Position numbers and translations under genes: made by a program | Shown here: positions 44,360 through 54,118 of the stretch, piece by piece | How the letters are laid out: each line of letters starts with the position of its first letter | How positions within the stretch are numbered: position 1 is the first letter of the stretch | Assembly (NCBI RefSeq): GCF_004349235.1 | Contig: NZ_SMKY01000017.1 | Coordinates: forward strand, 1-62,719 | Source of the DNA: Actinomadura darangshiensis | Lineage (GTDB): Bacteria > Actinomycetota > Actinomycetes > Streptosporangiales > Streptosporangiaceae | DNA: 62,719 nt | Reading direction: 5' to 3' | The notes under the pieces: generated by a model | What the model was told of the DNA's origin: nothing | The model's database searches: none | What the model saw: the letters and a program-made list of their open reading frames with translations, nothing else

Positions 44360-45445
44360 TCACGGCGCGACGGCGCGGTCCGGGCCGCTGCGGAGCCGGG
44401 CGACCAGGGCGTCCATCTCGGCCTCGGTGCCCGGGTCGTCCCACGTCCAGAACGGGACGGTCCGCAGGTGGCGGCCCTGCGGGTCGAGGAGCCGCCCGGC
44501 GAGCTTCAGCTGCCACAGCGCCACCGACCGGTCGGTGATGGCGAGCTGCGGGAAGCGGCGGCACAGCTCCGCCTCGAACGACTGGACGCGCTCGACCGAC
44601 CGCAGCCACACCGCGAAGAGCAGGTTGCGGGAGCCCGACAGCGACGCGCACAGCCGGGTCTCGCGCATCCCGATGAGCCGCCCGGCGACGCGGGCCGCCT
44701 CGTCCGGCGGCGCCGTCGCCCACAGGTAGACCGTGGCCGGCCAGCCGGACAGCGAGCGCGCCACCTCGCACCGGTACATCAGCGCGCCGGCCCGGTCCAG
44801 CCGCGCGAGCCGCCGCCGGACGGTCGTCGGGCTGAGCCCGGTCCGCTCGGCCAGCCGGGAGACCGGCTGGCGGCAGTCCTGCGCCAGGAGGCGCGCGAGC
44901 CCCTGGTCCTCGCGGCGCAGTCCCCGGTCGCCGCCGCCGCGCGGCCGGCCGCCGAGCAGCACGTCGCGCTGGTCCTCGCCGAGCCGGTCCAGCCGCCACC
45001 GGCTGCCCTCGGTGTGCAGGGTGGTGGCGAGTTGCGTGCGCGCCGCGGTGACGCCGTCCAGGCGTCCGAGCCGGAACCCCACGTACCGGGCCAGCTCGGC
45101 GTTGTCGCGCAGGACGACCGTCAAGAGCAGGTCGCGGCCCCCGGTGACGTGTTCGAGATTGAACACGTGCGGGTCCTCGGCGATCTCTGCGGCGACATGG
45201 TGCAGCCGCCCGGGGACGCAGTCGACCTCGATGAACGCGACCACCGGCGTCATCCAGTCGACCGCGACCGGGAAGCACGACAGCCAGGCCAGGCCGGACG
45301 AGGTCAGCCGCGCCCAGCGGCGGGCCGCCGTGGACGCGTCCACGCCGAGGACGGCGCCGATCCGCCGCCAGTCGGCGCGCGGCGCGGTCTGCAGGGCGGT
45401 GACGAGCAGGTGGTCCAGCTCGTCCAGGGTGGCCGATGTCTGCAT
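44360..45445 (-). CDS. double-length Lrp/AsnC-family regulator
   Basis: 361 aa, about twice a normal Lrp. The first HTH is LDHLLVTALQTAPRADWRRIGAVLGVDASTAARRWARL (about 10-45), followed by a RAM-like beta region. A second HTH, LARLLAQDCRQPVSRLAERTGLSPTTVRRRLARLDRAGAL (about 190-228), is followed by a second RAM region. It would carry a whole dimer's DNA-binding surface in one chain. Divergent from an amidohydrolase gene across 70 bp, which it probably controls in response to an amino acid. Confidence 0.87.
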   Translation of the reverse strand: MQTSATLDELDHLLVTALQTAPRADWRRIGAVLGVDASTAARRWARLTSSGLAWLSCFPVAVDWMTPVVAFIEVDCVPGRLHHVAAEIAEDPHVFNLEHVTGGRDLLLTVVLRDNAELARYVGFRLGRLDGVTAARTQLATTLHTEGSRWRLDRLGEDQRDVLLGGRPRGGGDRGLRREDQGLARLLAQDCRQPVSRLAERTGLSPTTVRRRLARLDRAGALMYRCEVARSLSGWPATVYLWATAPPDEAARVAGRLIGMRETRLCASLSGSRNLLFAVWLRSVERVQSFEAELCRRFPQLAITDRSVALWQLKLAGRLLDPQGRHLRTVPFWTWDDPGTEAEMDALVARLRSGPDRAVAP

Positions 45446-45515
45446 CCGGTCATGCCTTCGCGGTGGATTCCGGCAAGATCCCGCCGATGGGGCGCTCGGT
45501 CCGCAGCATACCTGC

Positions 45516-46721
45516 ATGCCCGTCCCTGACGATGCCGCCGGCCTGCGCGAAGAGCTGGTCGAGCTGCGCCGGTCCCTGCACCGCGAGCCGGAACTCGGCC
45601 TCGACCTTCCCCGCACCCAGGAGAAGATCCTCGCCGCCCTGGACGGCCTGCCCCTGGAGATCACCACGGGCAAGGCCCTGACCTCGGTGACCGCCGTCCT
45701 GCGCGGCGAGGGCAGGCCCGGCGGACCGCGCCCCGCCGTACTGCTGCGCGCCGACATGGACGCCCTGCCCGTCCAGGAGGAGACCGGACTCGACTACGGC
45801 TCGCGGATCCCCGGCCGCATGCACGCCTGCGGCCACGACCTGCACGTCGCCGGGCTGGTCGGCGCCGCCAAGCTGCTCGCCGCGCGCCGCGCGGAACTGC
45901 CCGGCGACATCGTCCTCATGTTCCAGCCCGGCGAGGAGGGCGACGGCGGCGCGCAGCTCATGATCGAGGAGGGGGTGCTGGACGCGGCGGGCGAGCGGGT
46001 CGCCGCCGCCTACGCCCTGCACGTGTTCTCCACCGGGCTCCCGCGGGGCACGGCCTTCACCCGGCCCGGCACCATCCTGTCCGCGGCCGACGAGGCGGAG
46101 GTCACGATCCGCGGCCGGGGCGGGCACGGCTCGATGCCGCACCTCGCCCGGGACCCGGTCCCCGCGCTCGGCGAGATGATCACGGCGCTGCAGGCGATGG
46201 TCACCCGCGACCTGGACGCCTTCGACCCCGCCGTCGTCACCGTCGGCTCGGTGCACGCCGGGACGGCCGCGAACGTGATCCCCGAGACGGCGACCCTCAA
46301 GGCCACGATCCGGTCGTTCTCCGAGGACGCCCACCGCAAGGTGCGCGCCGGGTTCGAGCGGGTCGTGCACGGCATCGCCGCCGCCCACGGCGTCACCGTG
46401 GACCTCGACTACCGGGAGCAGTACCCCGTCACCGTCAACACCCCCGGCGAGGCGGAGTTCGCCCTCGGCACCGCCCGCGACGTGTTCGGCGACGACCGCG
46501 TCTTCGAGTCGCCCCGCCCGGTCGCCGGTTCCGAGGACTTCTCCTTCGTCCTGCAGCGGGTTCCGGGCGCGTTCGTCTTCCTCGGCGCCTGCCCGCCCGG
46601 CCGCGATCCCGCCACCGCGCCCATGAACCACTCGCCGCTGGCCGCCTACGACGACGCCGTCCTGCCCGGCGCCGCCGCCCTGCTCACCGAGCTGGCCGCC
46701 CGCCGCCTGGCGACCGCGTGA
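45516..46721 (+). CDS. M20-family amidohydrolase (aminoacylase/IAA-amino-acid hydrolase type)
   Basis: 401-aa metallo-amidohydrolase releasing amino acids from N-acyl conjugates. Metal-binding motifs: RADMDALPVQE, HACGHDLHVA, FQPGEEGDGGA, HVFSTGLP and the C-terminal GSEDFSFVLQ. The HGSMPH segment marks the lid domain. ATG 45516 has no clear ribosome site. The divergent Lrp/AsnC regulator supports a link to amino acid supply. Confidence 0.9.
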   Translation: MPVPDDAAGLREELVELRRSLHREPELGLDLPRTQEKILAALDGLPLEITTGKALTSVTAVLRGEGRPGGPRPAVLLRADMDALPVQEETGLDYGSRIPGRMHACGHDLHVAGLVGAAKLLAARRAELPGDIVLMFQPGEEGDGGAQLMIEEGVLDAAGERVAAAYALHVFSTGLPRGTAFTRPGTILSAADEAEVTIRGRGGHGSMPHLARDPVPALGEMITALQAMVTRDLDAFDPAVVTVGSVHAGTAANVIPETATLKATIRSFSEDAHRKVRAGFERVVHGIAAAHGVTVDLDYREQYPVTVNTPGEAEFALGTARDVFGDDRVFESPRPVAGSEDFSFVLQRVPGAFVFLGACPPGRDPATAPMNHSPLAAYDDAVLPGAAALLTELAARRLATA

Positions 46722-46747
46722 CGGCCGCGGCCCGCGACGGGGCCCGG

Positions 46748-46776
46748 TTGACATTCGGGTGAGTTAGCGCAAACAT
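46748..46776 (+). promoter_or_regulatory. promoter of the first LacI gene with overlapping operator
   Basis: TTGACA (46748-46753), 17-bp spacer, AAACAT (46771-46776). The LacI-type operator GTTAGCGCAAAC (46763-46774) covers the spacer end and -10, so the repressor should block its own promoter. Same layout as at 56964 and 57074. Confidence 0.75.
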
Positions 46777-46811
46777 TCGGGCGTAGCGTCGCGACGGCTC
46801 GGGGAGGGGAT

Positions 46812-47867
46812 GTGGCCGCCGAACCACCGGAGGCGCCCGACGGCCGGCGGCTGGCGGTGATGGAGGACGTGGCCGCGATGGCCGGCGTCTCGGCGATGAC
46901 CGTGTCGCGCGTCCTGAACACGCCCGAGAAGGTGCGGCCGCAGACCCGCGCCCGGGTGATGGCGGCCGTGCAGGCCCTCGACTACCGGCCCAACTCGGCG
47001 GCCCGGGTGCTCGCCACCGGGCGGTCCGGGGTGCTCGGCGTGGTCAGCTTCGACACCACGCTGTACGGGCCGGCCTCCACGCTGTTCAGCATCGAGCAGG
47101 CCGCCCGCGAGCACGGCTACACCGTCAGCATCGTCAGCCTCGGCTCGCTGAACCGGCGCTCGATCGGCGAGGGCGTGGAGCGGCTGCGCGCCCAGTCCGC
47201 GGACGGGATCATGGTCGTGGCCCCGCACGAGTCGGCCGCGGACGGGCTGAAGGAGCTGCCGTCCGACACCCCGCTCGTCGCGGTCGGCGCGGGCGCCGAC
47301 GTGCCGTTCCCCGCCGTGGCGGTCGACCACCGGGCGGGCGCCGAGCGCGCCGTCCGGCACCTGCTCAGCCTCGGCCACGAGACGGTCGTGCACCTGGCCG
47401 GCCCGCCCGACTGGGTGGACGCGAGCGGCCGCGTGGACGGCTGGCGCGCCGCGCTGCGGGCCGCGGGGCGCGCCGTCCCCGACCTGCCGGCGGGCGACTG
47501 GAGCGCCCGGTCCGGCTACGAGCTCGGCCGGCAGATCGCGGCCGACCCCGAGGTCACGGCCGTGTTCGCGGCCAACGACGCGATGGCGCTCGGCCTGCTG
47601 CGGGCGCTGCGCGAGGCCGGCCGGGACGTGCCCGGCGACGTCAGCGTCGTCGGCTTCGACGACGTGCCGGAGGCCGCCTACTTCCCGCCGCCGCTGACCA
47701 CCGTCCGGCAGAACTTCGCCGAGGTGGGGCGGCGCGCCTTCGGCCTGCTGCTCGACCGGATCGGAGGCGCCTCCGCCCCGGCGGGCAGGCCGCGGGCCGG
47801 GGCGCGCCGCGTCGTCGAACCCGAACTCGTCGTCCGGGAGAGCAGCGGAGTCCGCCGCCGGACCTGA
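46812..47867 (+). CDS. LacI-family regulator of the arabinose operon
   Basis: 351 aa. LacI headpiece [46 protein letters not shown] (about 16-61), hinge with the minor-groove segment [12 protein letters not shown], then a periplasmic-binding-protein-like sensor domain. GTG 46812 follows GGGAGGGG. It sits directly upstream of araD, and its own promoter and the araD leader carry matching operators. It is therefore the likely L-arabinose-responsive repressor. A second LacI protein 4 kb away shares the sensor pattern. Confidence 0.9.
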   Translation: MAAEPPEAPDGRRLAVMEDVAAMAGVSAMTVSRVLNTPEKVRPQTRARVMAAVQALDYRPNSAARVLATGRSGVLGVVSFDTTLYGPASTLFSIEQAAREHGYTVSIVSLGSLNRRSIGEGVERLRAQSADGIMVVAPHESAADGLKELPSDTPLVAVGAGADVPFPAVAVDHRAGAERAVRHLLSLGHETVVHLAGPPDWVDASGRVDGWRAALRAAGRAVPDLPAGDWSARSGYELGRQIAADPEVTAVFAANDAMALGLLRALREAGRDVPGDVSVVGFDDVPEAAYFPPPLTTVRQNFAEVGRRAFGLLLDRIGGASAPAGRPRAGARRVVEPELVVRESSGVRRRT

Positions 47868-47896
47868 CCCCCGACCGGCCCCGAGAGCCCACCGTC

Positions 47897-47925
47897 GTCA
47901 CGTCCGAGATGTTAGCGCTAACAGA
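47897..47925 (+). promoter_or_regulatory. araD promoter region with perfect LacI operator
   Basis: TGTTAGCGCTAACA (47910-47923) is a perfect 14-bp palindrome immediately before the araD ribosome site. With GTCACG (47897-47902) and AACAGA (47920-47925) 17 bp apart it fits the same promoter layout, though both boxes are weak. Confidence 0.65.
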
Positions 47926-47935
47926 AGGAGCGGAG

Positions 47936-48625
47936 ATGACAGAGTCCCCCCTGGGAGCGGACCCCCGGGCCCCCGCACTCCGCACGGAGCTGGCCGTCCT
48001 GCACCAGATCCTGGTCGAGGGCGGGCTGGTCGTGTGGACGGCCGGGAACGTGTCCGCCCGCGCGAGCGCCGGCACCTTCCTGATCAAGCCCAGCGGCGTC
48101 CCGTACGAGGACCTCACCCCCGACGCGATGGTGCTCTGCGACCTGGACGGCGAGCCGATCGGCGAGTCCCCGCTCAAACCGTCCAGCGACGTGTTCGCGC
48201 ATGCCTACGTGTACCGGCACCGCCCGGACGTCGGGGGAGTGGTGCACACCCACTCGACGTACGCGACCGCGTGGGCCGCCCGCGACGAGCCGATCCCGTG
48301 CGTGCTGACGGCGATGGCGGACGAGTTCGGCGGCGAGATCCCCGTCGGCCCCTTCGCGCTCATCGGCGGCGACGACATCGGCCGCGGCATCGTCGAGACC
48401 CTCGACGGGCACCGCAGCCCGGCCGTCCTCATGCGCAACCACGGCGTGTTCACCATCGGCGCCGACGCCCGCGCCGCGGTCAAGGCGGCCGTGATGTGCG
48501 AGGACGTCGCCCGCACCGTCCACCTGGCCCGCCAGCTCGGCGAGCCGCTGCCGATGGACGCGGGCGACGTCGACCGGCTCTACGACCGCTACCAGAACGT
48601 CTACGGGCAGAAGGGCCGACCATGA
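47936..48625 (+). CDS. araD: L-ribulose-5-phosphate 4-epimerase (class II aldolase fold)
   Basis: Converts L-ribulose 5-phosphate to D-xylulose 5-phosphate. 229 aa; [21 protein letters not shown], the zinc histidines in HTHSTYA (GVVHTHSTY), and RNHGVFTIG are class II aldolase/epimerase motifs. ATG 47936 follows AAGGAG by 5 nt. It overlaps araA as ATGA. Confidence 0.92.
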   Translation: MTESPLGADPRAPALRTELAVLHQILVEGGLVVWTAGNVSARASAGTFLIKPSGVPYEDLTPDAMVLCDLDGEPIGESPLKPSSDVFAHAYVYRHRPDVGGVVHTHSTYATAWAARDEPIPCVLTAMADEFGGEIPVGPFALIGGDDIGRGIVETLDGHRSPAVLMRNHGVFTIGADARAAVKAAVMCEDVARTVHLARQLGEPLPMDAGDVDRLYDRYQNVYGQKGRP

Positions 48626-50118
48626 GCTTCCCGAACCGCGAGATCTGGTTCCTCACCGGCAGCCAGGGCCTGTACGGCGAGGACACCCTGCGCCAGGTCG
48701 CCGCCCAGTCGGCGACGATCGCCACGCGGCTCGGCGAGGCGCTGCCCGTCACGCTCAGGTGGATGCCCGTCCTGACCGACGCCGGCGAGATCCGCCGGAT
48801 GTGCCTCGACGCCGGGTCCGACGACGCCTGCATCGGCGTGATCGCGTGGATGCACACCTTCTCCCCGGCGAAGATGTGGATCGCCGGGCTCGACGCGCTC
48901 ACCAAGCCGCTGCTGCACCTGCACACGCAGGCGAACGTCGAGCTGCCCTGGGACTCCATCGACATGGACTTCATGAACCTCAACCAGGCCGCCCACGGCG
49001 ACCGGGAGTTCGGGTTCGTCCAGTCGCGGCTCGGCGTCGCCCGCAAGACCGTCGCCGGGCACGTCAGCGACCCGTCGGTCGCGGCGCGAATCTCCGCATG
49101 GGCGCGGGCGGCGGCCGGGCACCACGAGCTGCGCACCCTGAGACTGGCCCGGTTCGGCGACAACATGCGGGACGTCGCGGTCACCGAGGGCGACAAGGTC
49201 GAGGCGCAGCTCCGGTTCGGCGTGTCCGTCAACACCTACGGCGTGAACGACCTCGTCGACGTGGTGGACGCCGTCCCGGACGCGGCCGTCACCGAACTCG
49301 TCAAGGAGTACGAGGACCTGTACGACGTCGCCGCGGCGCTCCGGGCGGGCGGCGACCGCCACGACTCGCTCCGCTACGGGGCGCGCATCGAGCTCGGGTT
49401 GCGGACGTTCCTCGACGGCGGCGGCTTCAAGGCGTTCACCACGAACTTCGAGGACCTCGGCGGGCTCCGCCAGCTGCCCGGCCTCGCCGTCCAGCGGCTG
49501 ATGGCCGACGGCTACGGCTTCGGCGGCGAGGGCGACTGGAAGACCGCGACGCTGCTGCGCACGCTGAAGGCCGCGTCCGCGGGCCTGCCCGGCGGCACCT
49601 CGTTCATGGAGGACTACACCTACCACCTGGAGCCCGGCAACGAGCTGATCCTCGGCGCGCACATGCTGGAGGTCTGCCCGTCGGTCGCGGCCGGGCGTCC
49701 CGCGCTGGAGATCCACCCGCTCGCCATCGGGGGGCGCGAGGACCCGGTGCGGCTGGTGTTCGACGCCGCCCCTGGTCCGGCCGTCGTGGCCGGCCTCGCC
49801 GACATGGGCGACCGGTTCCGGCTGGTCGCCAACGAGATCGAGGTCGTCGCGCCGCCGGAGCCGCTGCCGATGCTGCCGGTCGCGCGCGCGGTCTGGCGCC
49901 CGCAGCCCGATCTGCGCACGTCCACCGAGGCGTGGCTGACGGCGGGGGCGCCGCACCACACCGTCCTGTCCGCCGCGCTCGGCACCGAGGAGCTGGACGA
50001 CCTCGCCGAGATGACCGGCGTCGAGCTGCTCACCATCGACGCCTGCACCACGCTGCGGGAGTTCAAGAAGGAGATCCGCTGGAACCAGGCGTACCATCGC
50101 CTGGCCCACGGTCTGTGA
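48622..50118 (+). CDS. araA: L-arabinose isomerase
   Basis: Interconverts L-arabinose and L-ribulose. 498 aa, family length. Opening [70 protein letters not shown], and [23 protein letters not shown] contain the metal-binding Glu and His positions. Coupled to araD by a 4-bp overlap and followed by araB after 27 bp. Confidence 0.96.
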   Translation: MSFPNREIWFLTGSQGLYGEDTLRQVAAQSATIATRLGEALPVTLRWMPVLTDAGEIRRMCLDAGSDDACIGVIAWMHTFSPAKMWIAGLDALTKPLLHLHTQANVELPWDSIDMDFMNLNQAAHGDREFGFVQSRLGVARKTVAGHVSDPSVAARISAWARAAAGHHELRTLRLARFGDNMRDVAVTEGDKVEAQLRFGVSVNTYGVNDLVDVVDAVPDAAVTELVKEYEDLYDVAAALRAGGDRHDSLRYGARIELGLRTFLDGGGFKAFTTNFEDLGGLRQLPGLAVQRLMADGYGFGGEGDWKTATLLRTLKAASAGLPGGTSFMEDYTYHLEPGNELILGAHMLEVCPSVAAGRPALEIHPLAIGGREDPVRLVFDAAPGPAVVAGLADMGDRFRLVANEIEVVAPPEPLPMLPVARAVWRPQPDLRTSTEAWLTAGAPHHTVLSAALGTEELDDLAEMTGVELLTIDACTTLREFKKEIRWNQAYHRLAHGL

Positions 50119-50145
50119 TCGAGCACGGCCTGTAGGGAGGAGCCC

Positions 50146-51774
50146 ATGAGCGTGGACGAGCGATACGTCGTCGGCGTCGACTTCGGCACGCTGTCGGGCC
50201 GGGCGGTGGTCGTCCGCGTCCGGGACGGCGCCGAGGTCGGCGACGGCGTGCACGAGTACGGCCACGGGGTGATCGCCGAGGAGCTGCCCTCGGGCGACGA
50301 CCTCGGCCCCGACTGGGCCCTCCAGGCGCCGCAGGACTGGATCGACGTGCTGCGCTTCGCCGTCCCGAAGGCCCTCGCCGTCGCCGGGGTCCCGGCGTCC
50401 CAGGTGATCGGGATCGGCACGGACTTCACCGCCTGCACGGTCATGCCGACCACCAGGGACGGCATCCCCCTGTGCGAGGCGTATCCTGAACGCCCGCACG
50501 CCTGGCCGAAACTCTGGAAACACCACGCCGCGCAGCCGCAGGCCGACCGGATCAACGCCTTGGCCGCCGAGCGCGGCGAGCCGTGGCTGCGCCGCTACGG
50601 CGGCAAGATCTCCTCGGAGTGGGAGTTCGCCAAGGGCCTGCAACTCCTGGAACAGGACCCGGAGCTGTACGCCGAGGCCGACCGCTGGATCGAGGCCGCC
50701 GACTGGATCGTCTGGCAGCTCACCGGCCGCGAGTCGCGCAACATCTGCACGGCCGGCTACAAGGGCGTCTACCAGGACGGCGGCTACCCGTCCCGCGAGT
50801 TCCTGGCCGCGCTCCACCCTGATTTCGCGGACTTCCCCGCCAAACTGGGCCACGACCTCGAACCCCTCGGCGGCCTAGCCGGGACGCTCACCGCGCAGGC
50901 CGCCGAGTGGACCGGCCTTCCCCGCGGCATCGCCGTCGCCGTCGGCAACGTCGACGCGCACGTCACCGCCGCCGCGGCCGACGCCGTCCGGCCCGGCCAG
51001 ATGGTCGCGATCATGGGGACGTCGACCTGCCATGTCATGTCGTCGGACCTGCTCGCCGAGGTCCCCGGCATGTGCGGCGTCGTCGCGGACGGCATCGTCC
51101 CCGGTCTCTGGGGCTACGAGGCCGGCCAGTCCGGCGTCGGCGACATCTTCGCCTGGTTCGTCGACAACTGCGTGCCCGCCTACTACAACCAGGTCGCCGC
51201 GGCCAATGGCCTGACCGTCCACGAGCACCTCACCGCGCTCGCCGCGGAGCAGCCGGTCGGGCGGCACGGGCTCGTTGCGCTCGACTGGCACAACGGGAAC
51301 CGGTCCGTCCTCGTCGACCACGACCTGTCCGGCCTGATCGTCGGCCAGACCCTCGCGACCAGGCCCGAGGACGTCTACCGCGCGCTCATCGAGGCCACCG
51401 CGTTCGGCACCCGCATGATTCTGGAGACGTTCGAGGCGTCCGGCGTCGCCGTCGGGGAGTTCGTCGTCGCGGGCGGGCTGATGAAGAACACCTTCCTCAT
51501 GCAGGTGTACGCCGACGTCCTGCGCCGCCCGCTCTCCCTCATCGGCTCCGCGCAGGGCCCGGCGCTGGGCGCCGCGATCCACGCCGCCGTCGCCGCCGGC
51601 ACGTACCCCGACATCACGTCGGCCGCAGCCGCGATGGGCCGCCGCGTCCCGTCCGCCTACGTCCCCGACCGCTCAAGGGCGGACGCCTACGACTCCCTGT
51701 ACGACATCTACCGCGCCCTGCACGACACTTTCGCCGACGGCGACATCATGCACCGCCTCCGCGCCCTCCGTTGA
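50146..51774 (+). CDS. araB: ribulokinase
   Basis: Phosphorylates L-ribulose with ATP. 542-aa FGGY kinase: VVGVDFGTLSGRAVVV at the N-terminus, IGTDFTACTVMPTTRDGIPLC, GKISSEWEFAKGLQLLEQ, MGTSTCHVM, and the ATP-side GGLMKNTFLMQVYADVLRRPLSL. GGGAGGAG precedes the ATG. Last gene of the rightward araDAB set; its stop codon lies in one arm of a long inverted repeat. Confidence 0.95.
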   Translation: MSVDERYVVGVDFGTLSGRAVVVRVRDGAEVGDGVHEYGHGVIAEELPSGDDLGPDWALQAPQDWIDVLRFAVPKALAVAGVPASQVIGIGTDFTACTVMPTTRDGIPLCEAYPERPHAWPKLWKHHAAQPQADRINALAAERGEPWLRRYGGKISSEWEFAKGLQLLEQDPELYAEADRWIEAADWIVWQLTGRESRNICTAGYKGVYQDGGYPSREFLAALHPDFADFPAKLGHDLEPLGGLAGTLTAQAAEWTGLPRGIAVAVGNVDAHVTAAAADAVRPGQMVAIMGTSTCHVMSSDLLAEVPGMCGVVADGIVPGLWGYEAGQSGVGDIFAWFVDNCVPAYYNQVAAANGLTVHEHLTALAAEQPVGRHGLVALDWHNGNRSVLVDHDLSGLIVGQTLATRPEDVYRALIEATAFGTRMILETFEASGVAVGEFVVAGGLMKNTFLMQVYADVLRRPLSLIGSAQGPALGAAIHAAVAAGTYPDITSAAAAMGRRVPSAYVPDRSRADAYDSLYDIYRALHDTFADGDIMHRLRALR

Positions 51775-51841
51775 CCTGCGGCGTGTCGCTGTCATCCGGC
51801 GGCTCATAACAACGACACGCCGCAGTCAACGGAGGGGGGCG
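51762..51841. terminator. long inverted repeat shared by araB and the second LacI gene
   Basis: The left arm (51762-51788) and right arm (51813-51841) pair over about 25 bp, with a 1-nt bulge and a 2-nt G/C-run mismatch; the core is TGCGGCGTGTCG / CGACACGCCGCA. Both convergent stop codons lie inside the arms, each in the context CTCCGTTGA. It should act as a bidirectional terminator. Confidence 0.7.
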
Positions 51842-52833
51842 GTGCTGCGGCGGGTGATCAGCTGGCTCGGGACCAGCTTCGGGGTGGGCGGGGCGCTGTC
51901 CTCGCTGAACTGCGCTATCAGCAGTTCTACGCAGTGGCGGCCCAGGGCGGTGAAGTCCTGGCGGACGGTCGTCAGGGGCGGGGTGAGGAACGCCGCCTCC
52001 GGGATGTCGTCGAAGCCGATCACGCTGACGTCGTCCGGCACGCGGCGGCCGCTCTCGTGGATCGCCCACAGCAGCCCGAGCGCGATCTGGTCGTTCGCCG
52101 CGAACACCGCCGTGACGTCGCCGTCGGCGGCGAGCAGCCGGCCGCGCTCGTAGCCGGACCGGGCGCTCCAGTCGCCGGGCGCGCACTCCGGGACGTCCGC
52201 GCCGGCCTCGGCCAGGGCGTCCCGCCAGCCGCGGGTCCGCTCGTTCGCCTCCGACCAGTCGGCCGGACCCGGCAGGTGGTGGACGGTCCGGTGCCCGAGT
52301 TCGAGCAGGTACCGGGTCGCCTCCCGGGGCGCCAGGTAGTGGTCGGCCGACACGGTCGGCACGGCCGCCGCCGGCCCGAGCAGCACGGTCGGCAGGTCGC
52401 GGGGCAGGTGCCGCAGCGCCTCGTCCGCCGGGACGTGCCCGGGGATCATGATGATCCCGTCCACGCCCTGGTCGCGGAACCGGTCGACGGCCCCCGCGAC
52501 CGCGCCGTGCCCCGGCGACTCCAGGCTCGCGACGCTGGTGAAGAAGTCGGCGGCGCGGGCGTTCCGCTCGATCGCCGCGATGATCGACGCCGGGCCGAAC
52601 AGCGCGGTGTCGAAGCTGACGACGCCGAGCGTGCGGGACCGCCCGGTGGCGAGGGCGCGGGCCGCCGCGTTCGGCCGGAAGTCCAGCTGGGCCGCGGCGG
52701 CCAGCACCCGGTCCCGGGTCTTCGTGCTGACCATCGGATGGTTCTTGAAGACCCGGGACACGGTCTGGTGGGAGACCCCGGCGAGCCGGGCGACGTCCCG
52801 GAGCCCGGGCCGGGCAGGTGGCGTGGCGGTCAT
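51826..52833 (-). CDS. second LacI-family regulator, at the end of the ABC importer operon
   Basis: 335 aa. Headpiece LRDVARLAGVSHQTVSRVFKNHPMVSTKTRDRVLAAAAQLDFRPN (about 10-55), hinge NAAARALATGRS, then a sugar-binding domain. It is similar throughout to the 46812 regulator (GPADWSEANER vs [20 protein letters not shown] in both), so the two probably arose by duplication. The recognition helices differ (SHQTVSRVF vs SAMTVSRVL). It follows the permease gene after 43 bp and lacks its own operator, so the importer promoter may drive it. Confidence 0.88.
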   Translation of the reverse strand: MTATPPARPGLRDVARLAGVSHQTVSRVFKNHPMVSTKTRDRVLAAAAQLDFRPNAAARALATGRSRTLGVVSFDTALFGPASIIAAIERNARAADFFTSVASLESPGHGAVAGAVDRFRDQGVDGIIMIPGHVPADEALRHLPRDLPTVLLGPAAAVPTVSADHYLAPREATRYLLELGHRTVHHLPGPADWSEANERTRGWRDALAEAGADVPECAPGDWSARSGYERGRLLAADGDVTAVFAANDQIALGLLWAIHESGRRVPDDVSVIGFDDIPEAAFLTPPLTTVRQDFTALGRHCVELLIAQFSEDSAPPTPKLVPSQLITRRSTAPLR

Positions 52834-52876
52834 GTCACTCCGGAAGATACCGGGTCGCCGGCCCGGGGCCGGGCGG

Positions 52877-54118
52877 TCAGCGGGCCGTTCCGGTGCGGCG
52901 CTTCGCCCAGATGTCGAAGGCGACGGCCGCCAGCAGCACCAGGCCCTTGATCAGCATGACCCGCTCGCTCGGCGCGCCGAGCAGCGACATGCCGTTGTTG
53001 ATCACGCCCATGATCAGTCCGCCGGTGATCGCGCCGACCACCTTGCCGACCCCGCCCTGCACGGCCGCGCCGCCGATGAACGCCGCTGCGATCGCGTCCA
53101 GCTCGAACATGTTCCCGGCCGTCGGGCCCGCCTGGTTGAGCCGTCCGGCGAACACGATCCCGGCGATGGCCGACAGGACGCCCATGTTGACGAACAGCCA
53201 GAACGACACCGACTTGACCTTGATGCCGGACAGCTTCGCCGCCAGCGGGTTGCCGCCGAGCGCGTAGACGTGCCGTCCGAACACGGCCCGGTTCATCACC
53301 AGCGTGGAGCCGAGGACGAGCACGCCCAGTAGGACGAGCACCCACGGCATGTTCTTGAACCGGGCGAGCTGCACGGCCATGAACATGACGACCACCACGC
53401 CGAGGGCGTACTTCAGCGCGAACACGGTGAGCGGCTCGACCTTCTGCCCGTAGCCTATGCGGCCCTGCCGGTTCCGCCAGCCGAACCCGACGTACCCGCC
53501 GACCAGCGCCAGCGCGACCAGCAGCGTGAACAGGTCCGCGCCGCCGAGCGGCCCGAGCCCGATGTTGCCGAGGTAGCCGGACAGGAACCCGTTCGCGATC
53601 GTCCGCACGTCGTCCGGGAACGGGCCGATGCCCTGGTTGCCGAGGACGGTCAGGGTCAGCGCCCGGAACACCAGCATCCCGGCCAGCGTCACGATGAACG
53701 CCGGGATCTCGAAGTAGGCGATCCAGTACCCCTGCCAGGCGCCGATCGCGGCGCCGGCGAGAATCGTCAGCAGCACCGCCAGCGGCCACGGGACGTGGTG
53801 CTCGACCATCAGCACGGCCGCGATCGCGCCCGTCACCGCCACCACCGACCCCACCGACAGGTCGATGTGCCCGCCGATGATGATCAGGATCATCCCGATG
53901 GACAGGATCAGGATGTAGGAGTTCTGCACGATGATGTTGGAGATGTTCTGCGGGGACAGCAGCTGCCCGCTGGTGAGCACCGCGAACAGCGCCACGATCA
54001 GCGCGAACGCGATGTAGATCCCGCTCTGCCGCAGATTGACCGGCAGGGCCCGGCCCGGGGCGGGCTTCTCCGGCGGCGGCGGTGACACGGCCTGGTCGGC
54101 CGGCGCGACGCTGCTCAT
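52877..54118 (-). CDS. gguB: sugar ABC transporter permease (GguB/XylH type)
   Basis: 413 aa, about ten transmembrane helices, homodimeric channel of a CUT2 importer. Family blocks: [36 protein letters not shown], the cytoplasmic [16 protein letters not shown] coupling helix, and [28 protein letters not shown] 54118 overlaps the ATPase stop by 4 bp. Context makes arabinose or a related pentose the likely cargo. Confidence 0.9.
   Translation of the reverse strand: MSSVAPADQAVSPPPPEKPAPGRALPVNLRQSGIYIAFALIVALFAVLTSGQLLSPQNISNIIVQNSYILILSIGMILIIIGGHIDLSVGSVVAVTGAIAAVLMVEHHVPWPLAVLLTILAGAAIGAWQGYWIAYFEIPAFIVTLAGMLVFRALTLTVLGNQGIGPFPDDVRTIANGFLSGYLGNIGLGPLGGADLFTLLVALALVGGYVGFGWRNRQGRIGYGQKVEPLTVFALKYALGVVVVMFMAVQLARFKNMPWVLVLLGVLVLGSTLVMNRAVFGRHVYALGGNPLAAKLSGIKVKSVSFWLFVNMGVLSAIAGIVFAGRLNQAGPTAGNMFELDAIAAAFIGGAAVQGGVGKVVGAITGGLIMGVINNGMSLLGAPSERVMLIKGLVLLAAVAFDIWAKRRTGTAR

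Noticed and set aside
48601..50853. 750-aa minus-strand frame opposite araA and araB
   Set aside because: The plus strand encodes complete AraA and AraB; the minus frame lacks motifs.
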